Position numbers and translations under genes: made by a program. Positions 36,131-45,524 of a stretch of 64,000 bases of DNA are shown one piece after another; the stretch's first letter is position 1, and each line of letters begins with the position of its first letter. The stretch is from the NCBI RefSeq assembly GCF_014217875.1, contig NZ_CP059060.1, forward strand, positions 744,001 to 808,000. The letters run 5' to 3'. Under the pieces are notes generated by a model. It worked only from the letters and a program-made list of their open reading frames with translations, did no database searches and was not told where the DNA came from. The DNA comes from Synechococcus sp. LTW-R. GTDB taxonomy: Bacteria > Cyanobacteriota > Cyanobacteriia > PCC-6307 > Cyanobiaceae.

Positions 36131-37312
36131 TTGGCCGCCCTGTTTGCCGTCGTCTTGATCGCCGCCCTGGTCTTCGGCCTGGTGCTGCTCTGGCTGGAGC
36201 TGCGCCATCGCCTACGGCCGGCCTCCCCCCTGCGTCTCAGAAGCAGCGGCTGGAAGGTTCAACGCAGCAGCGTCAACCAGTGGCAGGTCAAGGGAACCAT
36301 CAGCATTCGCAACCCCCATCCGCGGATGGAGGTCTTTGTCCCTGAAATTGAGCTCAAGCCGACCCTGTTGGGGCGCTCCGATCTCTCCAACGTCAACGTC
36401 CGCTGCAGCCTGACCCCGCAGCACCCCGATGAGGAGGCCCGCAGCGATGGCTACTGGTTCGCCTACATCGTTAAAGGACGCAAGACGACCCAGGCTGAGG
36501 CGCTGATCACCCTGGAAGCCAGCGACGGAACCGAGCTGCGCCAACTGCTCGACACCCTCTGGCTGGAGATCCTCTGGATCAACTACGGCCCCTTCGGTCG
36601 CCTCCAGCAACGCGATGGGGTGCTCATTCCCCTGCGCCGTCCCGCCCCCGCCCAGAGCTCGAGCAGCAACTGGCGCCAGGGTGATCGCTGCAGCGTGTTG
36701 CCCATCCGCACCCATCTGCTCGGAACCCTCGACGATCCCGCCGACGTGCTCCGCCACTACGCCGGTGCGGTGCTCCAACCCGGTGATGTCCTGACCATCG
36801 GTGAGACCCCCCTGGCGGTGATGCAGGGCCGCTACAACCACCCGGCCAACCTCCAGCCCTCGAGACTGGCCCGGCTGCTCTGCCGCGTCTTCCACCCCAC
36901 CAGCTCCCTGGCGACCGCCTGCGGCCTGCAGACCCTGATCGACAACGTCGGTCCCGCCCGGGTGCTCTGCGCTTGGCTCGCAGGCACCGCCCTCAAGCTG
37001 GTGGGCTCCAAGGGTTGGTTCTACCGACTGGCCGGCGAACAGGCCCGCCTCATCGATGACGTCACCGGCACCACGCCGCCCTACGACCAGACCATCGTCT
37101 TGGGCCCCGTCCAGAGCAGCGAGGTCTGCCGGCAGCTCGCTGCCGAATTGGGCGTCGCCGTTGCGGTTGTCGATGTCAACGACCTGGGCCGGGTGAAGGT
37201 GCTGGCCTCCAGTCCCGGTTGCGATGAAGCGCTGCTGGCCCGCGCCCTCAAGCCGAATCCTGCGGGCAACGCCAACGAACGCACCCCCTTGGTGCTCGTT
37301 CGCCCGAACTAG
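36131..37312 (+). CDS. F420-0:gamma-glutamyl ligase-like protein (COG1478), membrane anchored
   Basis: A 393-residue protein if started at the TTG of 36131, with an N-terminal membrane span (LPLAALFAVVLIAALVFGLVLLWLEL). The C-terminal two-thirds resembles CofE-like proteins (VLPIRTHLLGTLDDPADVLRHYAGAVLQPGDVLTIGETPLAVMQGRY). Cyanobacteria of this type are not known to make F420 by this pathway, so the substrate is uncertain. Upstream open frame overlaps phoH and is not protein-like. Confidence 0.65.
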   Translation: MAALFAVVLIAALVFGLVLLWLELRHRLRPASPLRLRSSGWKVQRSSVNQWQVKGTISIRNPHPRMEVFVPEIELKPTLLGRSDLSNVNVRCSLTPQHPDEEARSDGYWFAYIVKGRKTTQAEALITLEASDGTELRQLLDTLWLEILWINYGPFGRLQQRDGVLIPLRRPAPAQSSSSNWRQGDRCSVLPIRTHLLGTLDDPADVLRHYAGAVLQPGDVLTIGETPLAVMQGRYNHPANLQPSRLARLLCRVFHPTSSLATACGLQTLIDNVGPARVLCAWLAGTALKLVGSKGWFYRLAGEQARLIDDVTGTTPPYDQTIVLGPVQSSEVCRQLAAELGVAVAVVDVNDLGRVKVLASSPGCDEALLARALKPNPAGNANERTPLVLVRPN

Positions 37313-37353
37313 CGATCGCCCATAACATTGATAGAGGCCCCCTCGGCGCCGCC

Positions 37354-38385
37354 GTGTCCTCAGCCGCTCAACCCAGTCTTCAGGTGAAGCCGCTGCGGGG
37401 ATGGCAGCTGCCCTTTCTGCAGGATCCCTGCTTCACCGACCTCCTGCCCCTGCTGCAGCGCTCCCTGCTGCTGCAGGGACCGGAGCGGCTGCTGCAACGC
37501 CTCGCCCCCCGTCCGTCGTTGGCCTCGGAAACCTTCGTGGCCTTCCGGGACCCCCAGGCTCCGCTGGGGTTGGTGGTCAGCCAACGGCTCAACCGCAGCG
37601 GGAGCTGCTGGCAGATCCAACACCTGCGCAGCGGTGAGGCCAGCCTTGAAGCGGGGGAAGCGGGTCGGATGGCCATCGAGGCCGCCCTGGTGCGGGCCGC
37701 GATCCAGGGGAGCCCGAATGCCGCCAGTTGGATCGCCACCAGCCCCGGCACCGACAGCACTCGCCTCGGTTTGCTGCGGCAACAGGGCTTCCAACAGCTC
37801 CGCCACGAAACCCTCTGGCGCTGGGAACCGCCCCAGCAGCCCCTCGATTTGGCCCTGCCTGCGGAGCTGGAACTGCTGCCGCTCAATCGCCGAACCGCCC
37901 TGGCGATGTGGCAACTCGAGCAGGCCGCCCTGCCGGCCCAACTGCGGCAGCTGCTCGACCGACGTGTCGATGACCTCTTGGATCAAAGCGAGCAACCGAG
38001 CTTGATGCTGCTGGACACCAACCGCCAACAGGCCGTGGCGGGGGTGCGCAGGTTGCGGCCCGGACACCGCGAGATCCCCGAACTGGAGCTCAGCCTTCAC
38101 CCCGGCTGGCAGCACCTGCTCGGACAACCCCTCCAGCTGCTCCTCGAGCAATGCGCCAGCGGCCTCGGGGAGGTGCTCATCCGCAGCGATGTCCTCCAAC
38201 ACGATCACAACCAATGGCTGCAAAGCCTGGGCATGGCCCCTGAGGGCGAAGAGGTGGTGATGGCCCGCAGTGTCTGGCGCCGCCATGCCCCCCAAACCAG
38301 CCAGGTAGTCAGCCGCAAGCTCGAGGCCGTCCTGGGGCAGCTGCAACCCGGGCAAAAGCCCATCCCCACCCCACTGGGGCGCTAG
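37354..38385 (+). CDS. GNAT-like protein of unknown function
   Basis: A 343-residue Leu/Gln-rich protein from a GTG start. Its repeating strand/helix layout with AMAIE-like segments and an end motif VLIRSDVLQHDHNQWLQSLGM is compatible with a double acetyltransferase (GNAT) fold, but no canonical acetyl-CoA loop stands out. A conserved cyanobacterial hypothetical. The stop overlaps the ruvX GTG start by one base. Confidence 0.5.
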   Translation: MSSAAQPSLQVKPLRGWQLPFLQDPCFTDLLPLLQRSLLLQGPERLLQRLAPRPSLASETFVAFRDPQAPLGLVVSQRLNRSGSCWQIQHLRSGEASLEAGEAGRMAIEAALVRAAIQGSPNAASWIATSPGTDSTRLGLLRQQGFQQLRHETLWRWEPPQQPLDLALPAELELLPLNRRTALAMWQLEQAALPAQLRQLLDRRVDDLLDQSEQPSLMLLDTNRQQAVAGVRRLRPGHREIPELELSLHPGWQHLLGQPLQLLLEQCASGLGEVLIRSDVLQHDHNQWLQSLGMAPEGEEVVMARSVWRRHAPQTSQVVSRKLEAVLGQLQPGQKPIPTPLGR

Positions 38386-38864
38386 TGGCGGCGCCTGCTC
38401 CGCGATCGGTCCTTTCTCTGGACGTGGGCCGCAAACGCATCGGCCTCGCCGGCTGTGATGCCCTGGGCCTCACCGTCAAAGCACTGCCCGCTCTGCACCG
38501 CGGCCGCTACCCGGCCGACCTGGAGTGGCTGAAGACGCTCGTCCACGAGCGCCGGATCCTGGCGCTCGTGGTGGGGCTCCCCCTCGATGCCCAGCAGCAG
38601 CCCACCGCCCAAGCCGAGCACTGCCGCCGTTATGGCGAGCGTCTCGCCAGGGATCTGGATCTGCCGCTGGCCTTCGTCAATGAATACGCCAGCAGCTGGG
38701 ATGCCGCCGAGCGCTTTGGCCTGCGCGGTGATCGCAGCGGCGCCCTCGACAGCGCCGCCGCCGCTCTGCTCTTGGAACAGTGGCTCCAGGAAGGACCCGA
38801 ACCGGCAGCGGTCAGCAAGGCGACCCCGTCCCTTGGCCGCGGGCCCGATGCCCAGGCATCCTGA
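38385..38864 (+). CDS. ruvX: YqgF/RuvX-like Holliday junction resolvase
   Basis: A 159-residue RNase H-fold protein: LSLDVGRKRIGLAGCD (first catalytic Asp), LVVGLPLDAQQQ and VNEYASSWDAAE, then ALDSAAAALLLEQWL with the last catalytic Asp. Family members process Holliday junctions or 16S rRNA precursor. GTG start. The C-terminal 25 residues are variable. Confidence 0.85.
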   Translation: MAAPAPRSVLSLDVGRKRIGLAGCDALGLTVKALPALHRGRYPADLEWLKTLVHERRILALVVGLPLDAQQQPTAQAEHCRRYGERLARDLDLPLAFVNEYASSWDAAERFGLRGDRSGALDSAAAALLLEQWLQEGPEPAAVSKATPSLGRGPDAQAS

Positions 38865-38884
38865 GTACATCTCCCCCACGCGCC

Positions 38885-39454
38885 ATGAGCACTGACGGCC
38901 CCAGCATCAACGGCACCGGTGATGTCCCCACCGTGCTGGTGCGGGACCAGAGCGGGCGCCAACTGCTCTGCTTCCTTGAGCAACTCATTCCCCTCGAGGG
39001 CAAGGACTACGCCCTGCTGACCCCCGTCGACACCCCGGTCTGCCTCGTGCAGATCGCCGAGAACGAGAACGGCGAAGACGAGGTCATCGAAGAGCTCAGC
39101 AATGCCGAGCCGATCCTCTCGATCGCGGATGTCGTCCTGCAGGAGCACGACCTGACACTCGTGCGCTCCGCCGTCACCCTCACCGTCAGTGGTGATCTGG
39201 AGGAGCCCGACCCCGAGGAGTACGACGACGACGAGCTGGACGGGGACGACGAGGACGAGACCGACCTCTACGAAATGCTGATCCAGTTCCGGGCTGAGGA
39301 GAAGGAATACGGCCTCTTCATCCCCCTGGATCCTTTCTTTGTGGTCGCCCGCATGGAGAACGGCGAGGGCGTCCTGGTGGAAGGCGAGGAGTTCGAGCGC
39401 GTCCAGCCCCTGATCGAAGCTGAACTCGATGAGCGGGAGCTCGGTGACGACTGA
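38885..39454 (+). CDS. DUF3727-type protein
   Basis: A 189-residue acidic protein from the ATG at 38885. It contains two related beta-rich halves (VLVRDQSGRQLLCFLEQLIPLEGKDYALLTPVDTPV and LIQFRAEEKEYGLFIPLDPFFVVA) joined by an Asp/Glu-rich linker (about 110-125), as in the cyanobacterial/plastid DUF3727 family. Function unknown. Overlaps the next gene by 26 bp. Confidence 0.75.
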   Translation: MSTDGPSINGTGDVPTVLVRDQSGRQLLCFLEQLIPLEGKDYALLTPVDTPVCLVQIAENENGEDEVIEELSNAEPILSIADVVLQEHDLTLVRSAVTLTVSGDLEEPDPEEYDDDELDGDDEDETDLYEMLIQFRAEEKEYGLFIPLDPFFVVARMENGEGVLVEGEEFERVQPLIEAELDERELGDD

Positions 39455-39980
39455 TTCGGTGACCCGTCGCTCCGTCTCGGATCTGCTGCAACCCAACCTG
39501 GTGGCCGCCGGCACCCTGGTGGATCTTCCCCTGGATGGCCTGCTGGCCCAGGGGATCAGGGCTCTCGTGCTCGATGTGGACCGGACCCTGCTGCCCCACC
39601 GGGGCTCCACGCTGCCGGAGCCGATGGAGGCCTGGCTGAAGCGTGCCCAGGCGACCATGCCCCTGCACCTCTTCAGCAACAACCCCTCCCGATCCCGCAT
39701 CGGCGGTGTCGCCGAGCAGTTGGGCGTGGACTTCACCACCAGTGCCGGCAAGCCGCGCCGCTCTCCCCTGCGGCGGGTCCTGCAGCAACTCGATCTCCCC
39801 GCCGCCGAGGTGGCCATGGTGGGGGACCGGGTCTTTACCGACGTGCTGGCGGGCAACCGCCTAGGGATGTACACCGTGCTGGTGAAACCGATTGATCCCA
39901 GCGGGCAACCCTGCCGCCATGACCACTGGCAGCGCTTTGAGGTGAAGCTGGCCCAGCTCGCCGGAGCGGAACTTCCCTAA
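39429..39980 (+). CDS. YqeG-family HAD phosphatase
   Basis: A 183-residue class IIIA HAD phosphatase: nucleophile motif VLDVDRTLL at about 47-55, FSNNPSRSRI (motif II), KPRRSPLRRVL (Lys motif) and MVGDRVFTDVLAGNRLGM (motif IV). The substrate may be phosphatidylglycerophosphate, as for the plant homologue, but this is family knowledge only. Overlaps DUF3727; proB follows 2 bp after. Confidence 0.85.
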   Translation: MSGSSVTTDSVTRRSVSDLLQPNLVAAGTLVDLPLDGLLAQGIRALVLDVDRTLLPHRGSTLPEPMEAWLKRAQATMPLHLFSNNPSRSRIGGVAEQLGVDFTTSAGKPRRSPLRRVLQQLDLPAAEVAMVGDRVFTDVLAGNRLGMYTVLVKPIDPSGQPCRHDHWQRFEVKLAQLAGAELP

Positions 39981-39982
39981 AG

Positions 39983-41056
39983 ATGGGCACGCGCCGAGTC
40001 ATTAAAGTCGGCACCAGCGTTCTGCGGGGCAGCGGTGCCCGCGGAACCGAAGCGGTCATCGCTGATCTGGCCTCCAGCCTCTGCGGCCTCTGGCGGCGGG
40101 AGGAGCCGGTGGTGCTCGTCACCAGTGGCGCCGTCGGTCTTGGCTGCAATGCCCTCCAATTGGGGGAGCGGCCCACGGAGCTCGAAGCACTCCAGGCTTC
40201 AGCCGCAGTTGGCCAGGGCCGGCTGATGACGCTCTATGACCAGGCCTTTGCCGCCCACGGCCGTTGTGTCGCCCAGGTGCTCCTGACCCGCGCCGATCTG
40301 GCCTCGCGGCGCCGCTACCAAAACGCCTGCCGCACCCTCGAGCAGTTGCTCAGCTGGGGGGTGACGCCGGTGATCAACGAAAACGACACCCTGGCGACCG
40401 ATGAACTGCGCTTTGGCGATAACGACACCCTCTCGGCGCTCGCCGCGGTAGCGATACAGGCGGACGAGCTGGTGTTGCTGACCGACATCGACAGCCTCTA
40501 CTCGGGGGATCCCCGCAGTGATGCCGATGCCAAACCGATCCCCGAGGTCCATTCCCTCGCCGAGATCGAAGCCTTAGCGGGCGTGGCCAAGGGCAACGGC
40601 CGCTGGGGAACCGGCGGGATGACCACCAAGCTCTCCGCGGCCCGCATCGCGACGGCCAGCGGCATTCCGGTGCGCCTGGCCGATGGCCGCGACCCCGCCG
40701 TGCTGGAGGCGCTCTTAGCGGGAGAACAGCTGGGCACCCTCTTCCGCCCCAGCGAGACCCCCCTGAGTAGCCGCAAGGGTTGGCTCGCCCATGCCCTGCT
40801 GCCCAAGGGCAGCATCACGGTGGATGCCGGCGCCGAACAGGCACTGCTCGAGCAGGGAGCCTCACTCCTGGCCGTGGGGGTCTGCAGCGTGGAGGGATCC
40901 TTTGGCCGCCGGGAAGCCGTCCGGGTGATCAGCGAGGACGGCCGGGAACTGGCCCGGGGCCTCAGCGCCCTTGCCAGCGAGGAGTTGGAGGGGAACCCGA
41001 GCCAGCGCGGTGTGGTCATTCATCGGGATCACCTCGTCGTCATCGCCGCCAGCTGA
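39983..41056 (+). CDS. proB: Glutamate 5-kinase
   Basis: First step of proline synthesis. The 357 residues comprise an amino-acid-kinase domain ([39 protein letters not shown]) and a C-terminal PUA domain (about 275-355, [25 protein letters not shown]). Length and order are standard. Confidence 0.95.
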   Translation: MGTRRVIKVGTSVLRGSGARGTEAVIADLASSLCGLWRREEPVVLVTSGAVGLGCNALQLGERPTELEALQASAAVGQGRLMTLYDQAFAAHGRCVAQVLLTRADLASRRRYQNACRTLEQLLSWGVTPVINENDTLATDELRFGDNDTLSALAAVAIQADELVLLTDIDSLYSGDPRSDADAKPIPEVHSLAEIEALAGVAKGNGRWGTGGMTTKLSAARIATASGIPVRLADGRDPAVLEALLAGEQLGTLFRPSETPLSSRKGWLAHALLPKGSITVDAGAEQALLEQGASLLAVGVCSVEGSFGRREAVRVISEDGRELARGLSALASEELEGNPSQRGVVIHRDHLVVIAAS

Positions 41057-41103
41057 GACCTGCGGAATCGGCCTACCATCCGCTGCACATCCCCCTGCCG
41101 CCA

Positions 41104-42171
41104 ATGCGCTTCAGCCAACTGCTCAGCCAACTGAGCGAGGTGAAGGCCGCAGGTGGGATCGAGTCCCTTCAGCACCACCTCGGGGAGGATCCCGAGCTGG
41201 GGGCGGCGGCGGCCCTCGATCAAGCCCTCAGTGGGCAGGTGAGTTTCCTGGAGGCCGGCAACGCCCTTGCGGCCGCCCTCAACGCCAGTGGTGCCAGCGC
41301 CGTCCTGCTGCCGGCCAAGGGCAACGAATGCGAGGCCGCCCAAGCGGAGGCCACCGCCAAGGGCATGGCTTGGATCGCCCTGGCTGATCCGCGCCTGGGC
41401 TTTGCAGAAACCCTCGACGCCCTCTATCCCCGGAAGCCCAAGGCTCCCGGCGTTCACCCCAGCGCCGTCATTGCCCCGGAGGCCGTGGTGGGCATGGGCA
41501 GCCACGTGGGCGCCCATGTCGTTGTCGGCGGCGACGTGCAGATCGGGGCCTCCTGCACGATTCACCCCAACGTCGTCATCTATGACGACGTGCAGATCGG
41601 CGATGGCTGTGAACTCCACGCCGGTGCCGTGTTGCACCCCGGCTCCCGCCTCGGCCGGGGCTGCGTGGTCCACTCCAATGCCGTCGTCGGCAGTGAAGGC
41701 TTCGGCTTCGTTCCCACCGCGAGCGGCTGGCGCAAGATGCCGCAGACCGGCCTGGTGGTGCTCGAGGACGGTGTTGAGGTGGGCTGCGGCAGCACCATCG
41801 ATCGCCCCTCCGTCGGCGAGACCCGGATCGGAGCCGGCAGCAAGATCGACAACCTGGTCCACATCGGCCACGGCGTCACCACCGGCAAGGGTTGCGCCCT
41901 GGCCGCCCAGGTCGGCATCGCCGGTGGAGCCCGGCTGGGCAACGGCGTGATCCTGGCCGGCCAGGTGGGCCTGGCCAACAAGGCCGTCATGGGCGATCGC
42001 TCCATCGCCTCCTCCAAATCCGGGGTCCACGGAGAGGTGGCCGCCGGTGAGGTCGTCAGTGGCTATCCCGCCATCCCGAACCGCCTCTGGCTGCGCTGTT
42101 CAGCGGCCTTCAACAAACTTCCCGAGCTGGGCAAGGCGCTGCGCCAGCTGGAGAAACAAGTCAAGCCGTAG
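41104..42171 (+). CDS. lpxD: UDP-3-O-acylglucosamine N-acyltransferase
   Basis: A 355-residue lipid A enzyme with a left-handed beta-helix of hexapeptide repeats from about 115 ([32 protein letters not shown]...). The catalytic His lies in NLVHIGHGV. Residues 1-110 form the uridine-binding domain. It shows that this lineage keeps lipid A biosynthesis. ATG at 41104, 47 bp after proB. Confidence 0.93.
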   Translation: MRFSQLLSQLSEVKAAGGIESLQHHLGEDPELGAAAALDQALSGQVSFLEAGNALAAALNASGASAVLLPAKGNECEAAQAEATAKGMAWIALADPRLGFAETLDALYPRKPKAPGVHPSAVIAPEAVVGMGSHVGAHVVVGGDVQIGASCTIHPNVVIYDDVQIGDGCELHAGAVLHPGSRLGRGCVVHSNAVVGSEGFGFVPTASGWRKMPQTGLVVLEDGVEVGCGSTIDRPSVGETRIGAGSKIDNLVHIGHGVTTGKGCALAAQVGIAGGARLGNGVILAGQVGLANKAVMGDRSIASSKSGVHGEVAAGEVVSGYPAIPNRLWLRCSAAFNKLPELGKALRQLEKQVKP

Positions 42172-42198
42172 CCTCCCCGGAAGCCCAGGCGGACGTCG

Positions 42199-43281
42199 AT
42201 GACCAGCTTCCGGATCACCCTGCTCCCCGGTGACGGGATCGGTCCTGAAATCACGGCGGTGGCCCGCCAGATGCTGGATGCGGTCAGCCGCAGCAACGGC
42301 TTCGAGCTGATCTACAACGAGCAGCCCATGGGGGGCTGCGCCATCGACGCCACCGGCGAACCCCTTCCCGCCAGCACCCTCGAGGCCTGCAAGGCCGCCG
42401 ACGCCGTGCTGCTGGCCGCCATCGGCTCCCCGCAATACGACAGCCTTCCCCGCGAGAAGCGTCCCGAGACCGGCCTGCTGGGCCTGCGTTCCGGCATGGG
42501 ACTCTTCGCGAATCTGCGCCCGGTGAAGATCATCCCGGCCCTGATCGATGCCTCGACCCTGAAGCGCGAGGTCATTGAAGGGGTCGACCTGATGGTGGTC
42601 CGCGAACTCACCGGTGGCGTCTACTTCGGCACGCCCAAGGGCCGCGTCGAGGCCGAGGGCCGCGTGCGCGGCTTCAACACGATGGCCTACTTCGACGACG
42701 AGATCGATCGGATCGCCAAGGTGGGCTTTGACATCGCCCAACAGCGCAGCAGCCGCCTCTGCAGCGTCGATAAGGCCAACGTCCTCGACGTGAGTCAGCT
42801 CTGGCGCGATCGCGTTGAGGCTCTTCACGCCAGCAGCTACGCGGGCGTGGAACTCAGCCACATGTACGTGGACAACGCCGCGATGCAGCTGGTGCGCAAT
42901 CCCCGCCAGTTCGACGTGTTATTGACCAGCAACCTCTTCGGCGACATCCTCAGCGATGAGGCGGCGATGCTCAGCGGCTCGATCGGCATGCTGCCGTCGG
43001 CCTCCCTCGGCGAAAGCGGCCCGGGCCTGTTCGAGCCCATCCACGGCTCCGCACCCGACATCGCCCGCCAGGACAAGGCCAATCCCATGGCCATGGTCCT
43101 CAGCGCCGCGATGATGCTGCGGGTCGGCCTCAAGCAGGACGCCGCCGCCGCCGCCCTCGAGCAGGCCGTCGACCGCGTGCTGGCCCAGGGCTATCGCACC
43201 GGCGATCTGATGGCCGACGGTTGCACCCAACTGGGTTGTAAGGCGATGGGCGATCAACTGCTGGCAGCCCTCGAAGACTGA
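42199..43281 (+). CDS. leuB: 3-isopropylmalate dehydrogenase
   Basis: Leucine synthesis enzyme, 360 residues: ITLLPGDGIGPEI at the start, RELTGGVYFG, the ATP/NAD-binding region, and GLFEPIHGSAPDIARQDKANPMA near the C-terminus, plus NLFGDILSDEAAML with metal-binding Asp residues. Standard length. prk follows 70 bp downstream. Confidence 0.95.
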   Translation: MTSFRITLLPGDGIGPEITAVARQMLDAVSRSNGFELIYNEQPMGGCAIDATGEPLPASTLEACKAADAVLLAAIGSPQYDSLPREKRPETGLLGLRSGMGLFANLRPVKIIPALIDASTLKREVIEGVDLMVVRELTGGVYFGTPKGRVEAEGRVRGFNTMAYFDDEIDRIAKVGFDIAQQRSSRLCSVDKANVLDVSQLWRDRVEALHASSYAGVELSHMYVDNAAMQLVRNPRQFDVLLTSNLFGDILSDEAAMLSGSIGMLPSASLGESGPGLFEPIHGSAPDIARQDKANPMAMVLSAAMMLRVGLKQDAAAAALEQAVDRVLAQGYRTGDLMADGCTQLGCKAMGDQLLAALED

Positions 43282-43301
43282 TCCGCAACGGATTGGTGGG
43301 A

Positions 43302-43321
43302 TTGGCACCGCGACCTGCCAA
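43302..43321. promoter_or_regulatory. Interrupted palindrome upstream of prk, candidate operator
   Basis: TTGGCA-N8-TGCCAA, centred about 40 bp upstream of the prk start. The half-sites are perfect. The site contains T-N-A features expected of LysR-type regulators such as CbbR, which control Calvin-cycle genes in proteobacteria and some alpha-cyanobacteria, but no regulator gene is present in the window. It may also be an RNA hairpin in the leader. Confidence 0.4.
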
Positions 43322-43351
43322 ACTCGCCGTCAGTTCCACTGATCCCTGCGC

Positions 43352-44254
43352 ATGTCGAAGCGTCACCCGGTTGTGGCTGTCACCGGTTCCTCCGGCGCAG
43401 GCACCAGCACCGTGAAGCGTGCCTTTGAGCACATCTTCAAGCGCGAGGGCATCACCCCGGCCGTGGTGGAAGGCGACAGCTACCACCGCTATGAGCGGGC
43501 CGCCATGAAGGAAGCCATGGCGGGCGCCCTGGCCAAAGGCGAGAACTTCTCCCACTTCGGCCCTGAGGCCAACCTCTTCGACAAGCTCGAAGAACTCTTC
43601 CGCAGCTACGGCGAATCCGGTGGTGGCCAGAAGCGCTACTACCTGCACTCCGTCGAAGAGGCCGCTGACCACAACGCCCGCCTCGGCACCAACCTCGAGC
43701 CCGGTCAGTTCACCCCCTGGGAGAACATCCCCGCCGGCACCGACCTGCTTTTCTACGAAGGCCTGCACGGCGGCGTGAAGGGTGAGGGCTACGACGTGGC
43801 CGGCCTGGCTGACCTGCTGGTGGGCGTGGTGCCCATCGTCAACCTGGAGTGGATCCAGAAGATCTCCCGTGACAACGCTGAGCGCGGCTATTCCGCCGAG
43901 GCCACCGTTGACACGATCCTGCGCCGGATGCCGGATTACATCAACCACATCTGCCCGCAGTTCAGCCAGACCGACATCAACTTCCAGCGTGTCCCCACCG
44001 TGGACACCTCGAACCCCTTCATGATCCGGAACATCCCCACCCCGGATGAGTCCTTCGTGATCATTCACTTCCGCAAGGGTGCTCGCGAGAAGTGGGGGAT
44101 CGACTTCACCTACCTGCTCGACATGATCCACGATTCGTTCATGTCCAGCCCCACCTCGATCGTGGTGAACGGCGGCAAGATGGGCTTCGCGATGGAGCTG
44201 ATCCTGACCCCGATCATTCACCGCATGATCGAAGAGAAAAAGAAGCTGGCCTGA
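43352..44254 (+). CDS. prk: Phosphoribulokinase, proteobacterial-type (class I)
   Basis: A 300-residue enzyme that makes ribulose 1,5-bisphosphate for Rubisco. Walker A is GSSGAGTST (12-20); EGDSYHRYER, FTPWENIPAGTDLLFYEGLHGGV and SQTDINFQRVPTVDTSNPF follow. This is the form typical of proteobacteria and of alpha-cyanobacteria, not the longer plant/beta-cyanobacterial form, so it supports the lineage assignment. Codon use is dominated by G/C-ending codons and strongly biased, as expected for a highly expressed gene. Confidence 0.95.
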   Translation: MSKRHPVVAVTGSSGAGTSTVKRAFEHIFKREGITPAVVEGDSYHRYERAAMKEAMAGALAKGENFSHFGPEANLFDKLEELFRSYGESGGGQKRYYLHSVEEAADHNARLGTNLEPGQFTPWENIPAGTDLLFYEGLHGGVKGEGYDVAGLADLLVGVVPIVNLEWIQKISRDNAERGYSAEATVDTILRRMPDYINHICPQFSQTDINFQRVPTVDTSNPFMIRNIPTPDESFVIIHFRKGAREKWGIDFTYLLDMIHDSFMSSPTSIVVNGGKMGFAMELILTPIIHRMIEEKKKLA

Positions 44255-44350
44255 GCCTGCTTCCCGCCTAATCTGGGGCGCAACTGGCGGACACGGTCCT
44301 CCCACCTCGGTTGCTCCTCAGACCAGTTCCATGGAGCGCCCCCGGCGCTC

Positions 44351-44398
44351 GAACCCACCAGCTCCTCTCTCGTTTGAGATTCGAGGGGCGGTGGGTTC
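44351..44398 (+). terminator. Long stem-loop after prk, possible terminator
   Basis: GAACCCACC at 44351-44359 pairs exactly with GGTGGGTTC at 44390-44398; an inner pairing between the C/T-rich stretch ending TCTCG and CGAGGGG extends the stem. TTCTGT follows, so the U-tract is weak. It lies about 100 bp after prk and overlaps the possible start of the next small gene, so it could instead control that gene. Confidence 0.5.
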
Positions 44399-44657
44399 TT
44401 CTGTATCCGCGCAACCCCGTTGGGACCGCATCAACAGCGCTGCCGTGATCGCTCAGGCGCGGCGGATCTACTTCCAGTTCCTGGAGCGCTCACCCTCAGC
44501 GCTGGAACCTCAGGGGATCGTCCTGGGTCCAGGCCAGGGCCGGGTGGTCTTTGAACTGCCGGTGCTCCTGCCCGACGAGCAGTTCATCCCCCTGGATTGG
44601 GTGCGAGCCCGTCCGTCCCGCTCCCGCACCTCCCGCTCGCCCTACCGCGGCCTCTAA
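44391..44657 (+). CDS. Hypothetical protein upstream of pilD
   Basis: From the GTG at 44391 an 88-residue protein: [26 protein letters not shown]..., [30 protein letters not shown], and an Arg/Ser-rich tail. An ATG at 44331 would extend it by 20 residues but across the stem-loop. The stop overlaps the pilD start (TAATG). Function unknown; composition is protein-like. Confidence 0.55.
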   Translation: MGSSVSAQPRWDRINSAAVIAQARRIYFQFLERSPSALEPQGIVLGPGQGRVVFELPVLLPDEQFIPLDWVRARPSRSRTSRSPYRGL

Positions 44658-45490
44658 TGCCTCCCGCCACGCTGCTGCTGTCGATCACCGCCCTCGGGCT
44701 CTGCGTGGGCAGCTTCCTGAACGTGGTCGCCTGGCGCTACCCCCGCCAGGAGTCCGTGGTGCGCCCCGGCAGCCACTGCCCCCATTGCGGCACGCCACTG
44801 GCCTGGAGCGAGAACATCCCCGTTCTGAGCTGGCTGCTGCTGCGGGGCCGCTGTCGCCATTGCCAGAGCCCCATCAGCCTGCGCTACCCCGCCGTGGAAC
44901 TGCTCTGCGGAGGCCTCTTCCTGGCAGCAGCCCTGGGCTGTCCCGAGGCCCTCGGCCAGGCACCAGGCGCTCTCACCGTGGTGGCGGGCTGGTGTCTGGT
45001 AACCCTGCTGCTGCCGCTGCTGCTGATTGATCTGGACCAGCTCTGGTTGCCCGAGCCCCTCTGCCGCACCGGCGTCCTGCTAGGCCTGGTCTTCACGCTG
45101 CTGGCGGTCTTCAGCCAAAGCGGTGGACCCGAGCCCCAGCTCCTGCTCTGGCACCTGCTCGCCGCCAGTGCTGGCCTGCTGGGCTTCGAAGCCACCAGCG
45201 CCGCTGGCCAGTCGATCCTAGGCAAACCGGCCCTGGGCTTAGGCGATGCCAAGTTGGCCGCCCTCCTGGGGGCCTGGCTCGGGCTGACGGGCCTGGGGCT
45301 GAGCGTGGCCCTGGCTGTCTTCTCGGGTGCGGTCTTTGGCGTCCTCGGTCTGCTGAGTGGCCGGCTCAAGCACGGGCAACCCTTCCCGTTTGGCCCCTTC
45401 CTGGCGGCCGCTGGACTGGCGGTCTGGATGGCGGGAAACAGCTTCTGGCTGCAACAGCTCAGCAGGCACTTGGGCTGGAGCGCCCTTTAA
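44657..45490 (+). CDS. pilD: Prepilin peptidase (type IV leader peptidase)
   Basis: A 277-residue polytopic membrane protease that cleaves and N-methylates type IV pilin leaders. It has [14 protein letters not shown], the two CxxC pairs CPHCG and CRHCQ, the first catalytic Asp region IDLDQLWLP, and the second in [12 protein letters not shown]. Family length is normal. Start overlaps the previous stop by one base. Confidence 0.93.
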   Translation: MPPATLLLSITALGLCVGSFLNVVAWRYPRQESVVRPGSHCPHCGTPLAWSENIPVLSWLLLRGRCRHCQSPISLRYPAVELLCGGLFLAAALGCPEALGQAPGALTVVAGWCLVTLLLPLLLIDLDQLWLPEPLCRTGVLLGLVFTLLAVFSQSGGPEPQLLLWHLLAASAGLLGFEATSAAGQSILGKPALGLGDAKLAALLGAWLGLTGLGLSVALAVFSGAVFGVLGLLSGRLKHGQPFPFGPFLAAAGLAVWMAGNSFWLQQLSRHLGWSAL

Positions 45491-45524
45491 TGGTCTGATC
45501 TGACCACCGGAGACCGCTTTCACC

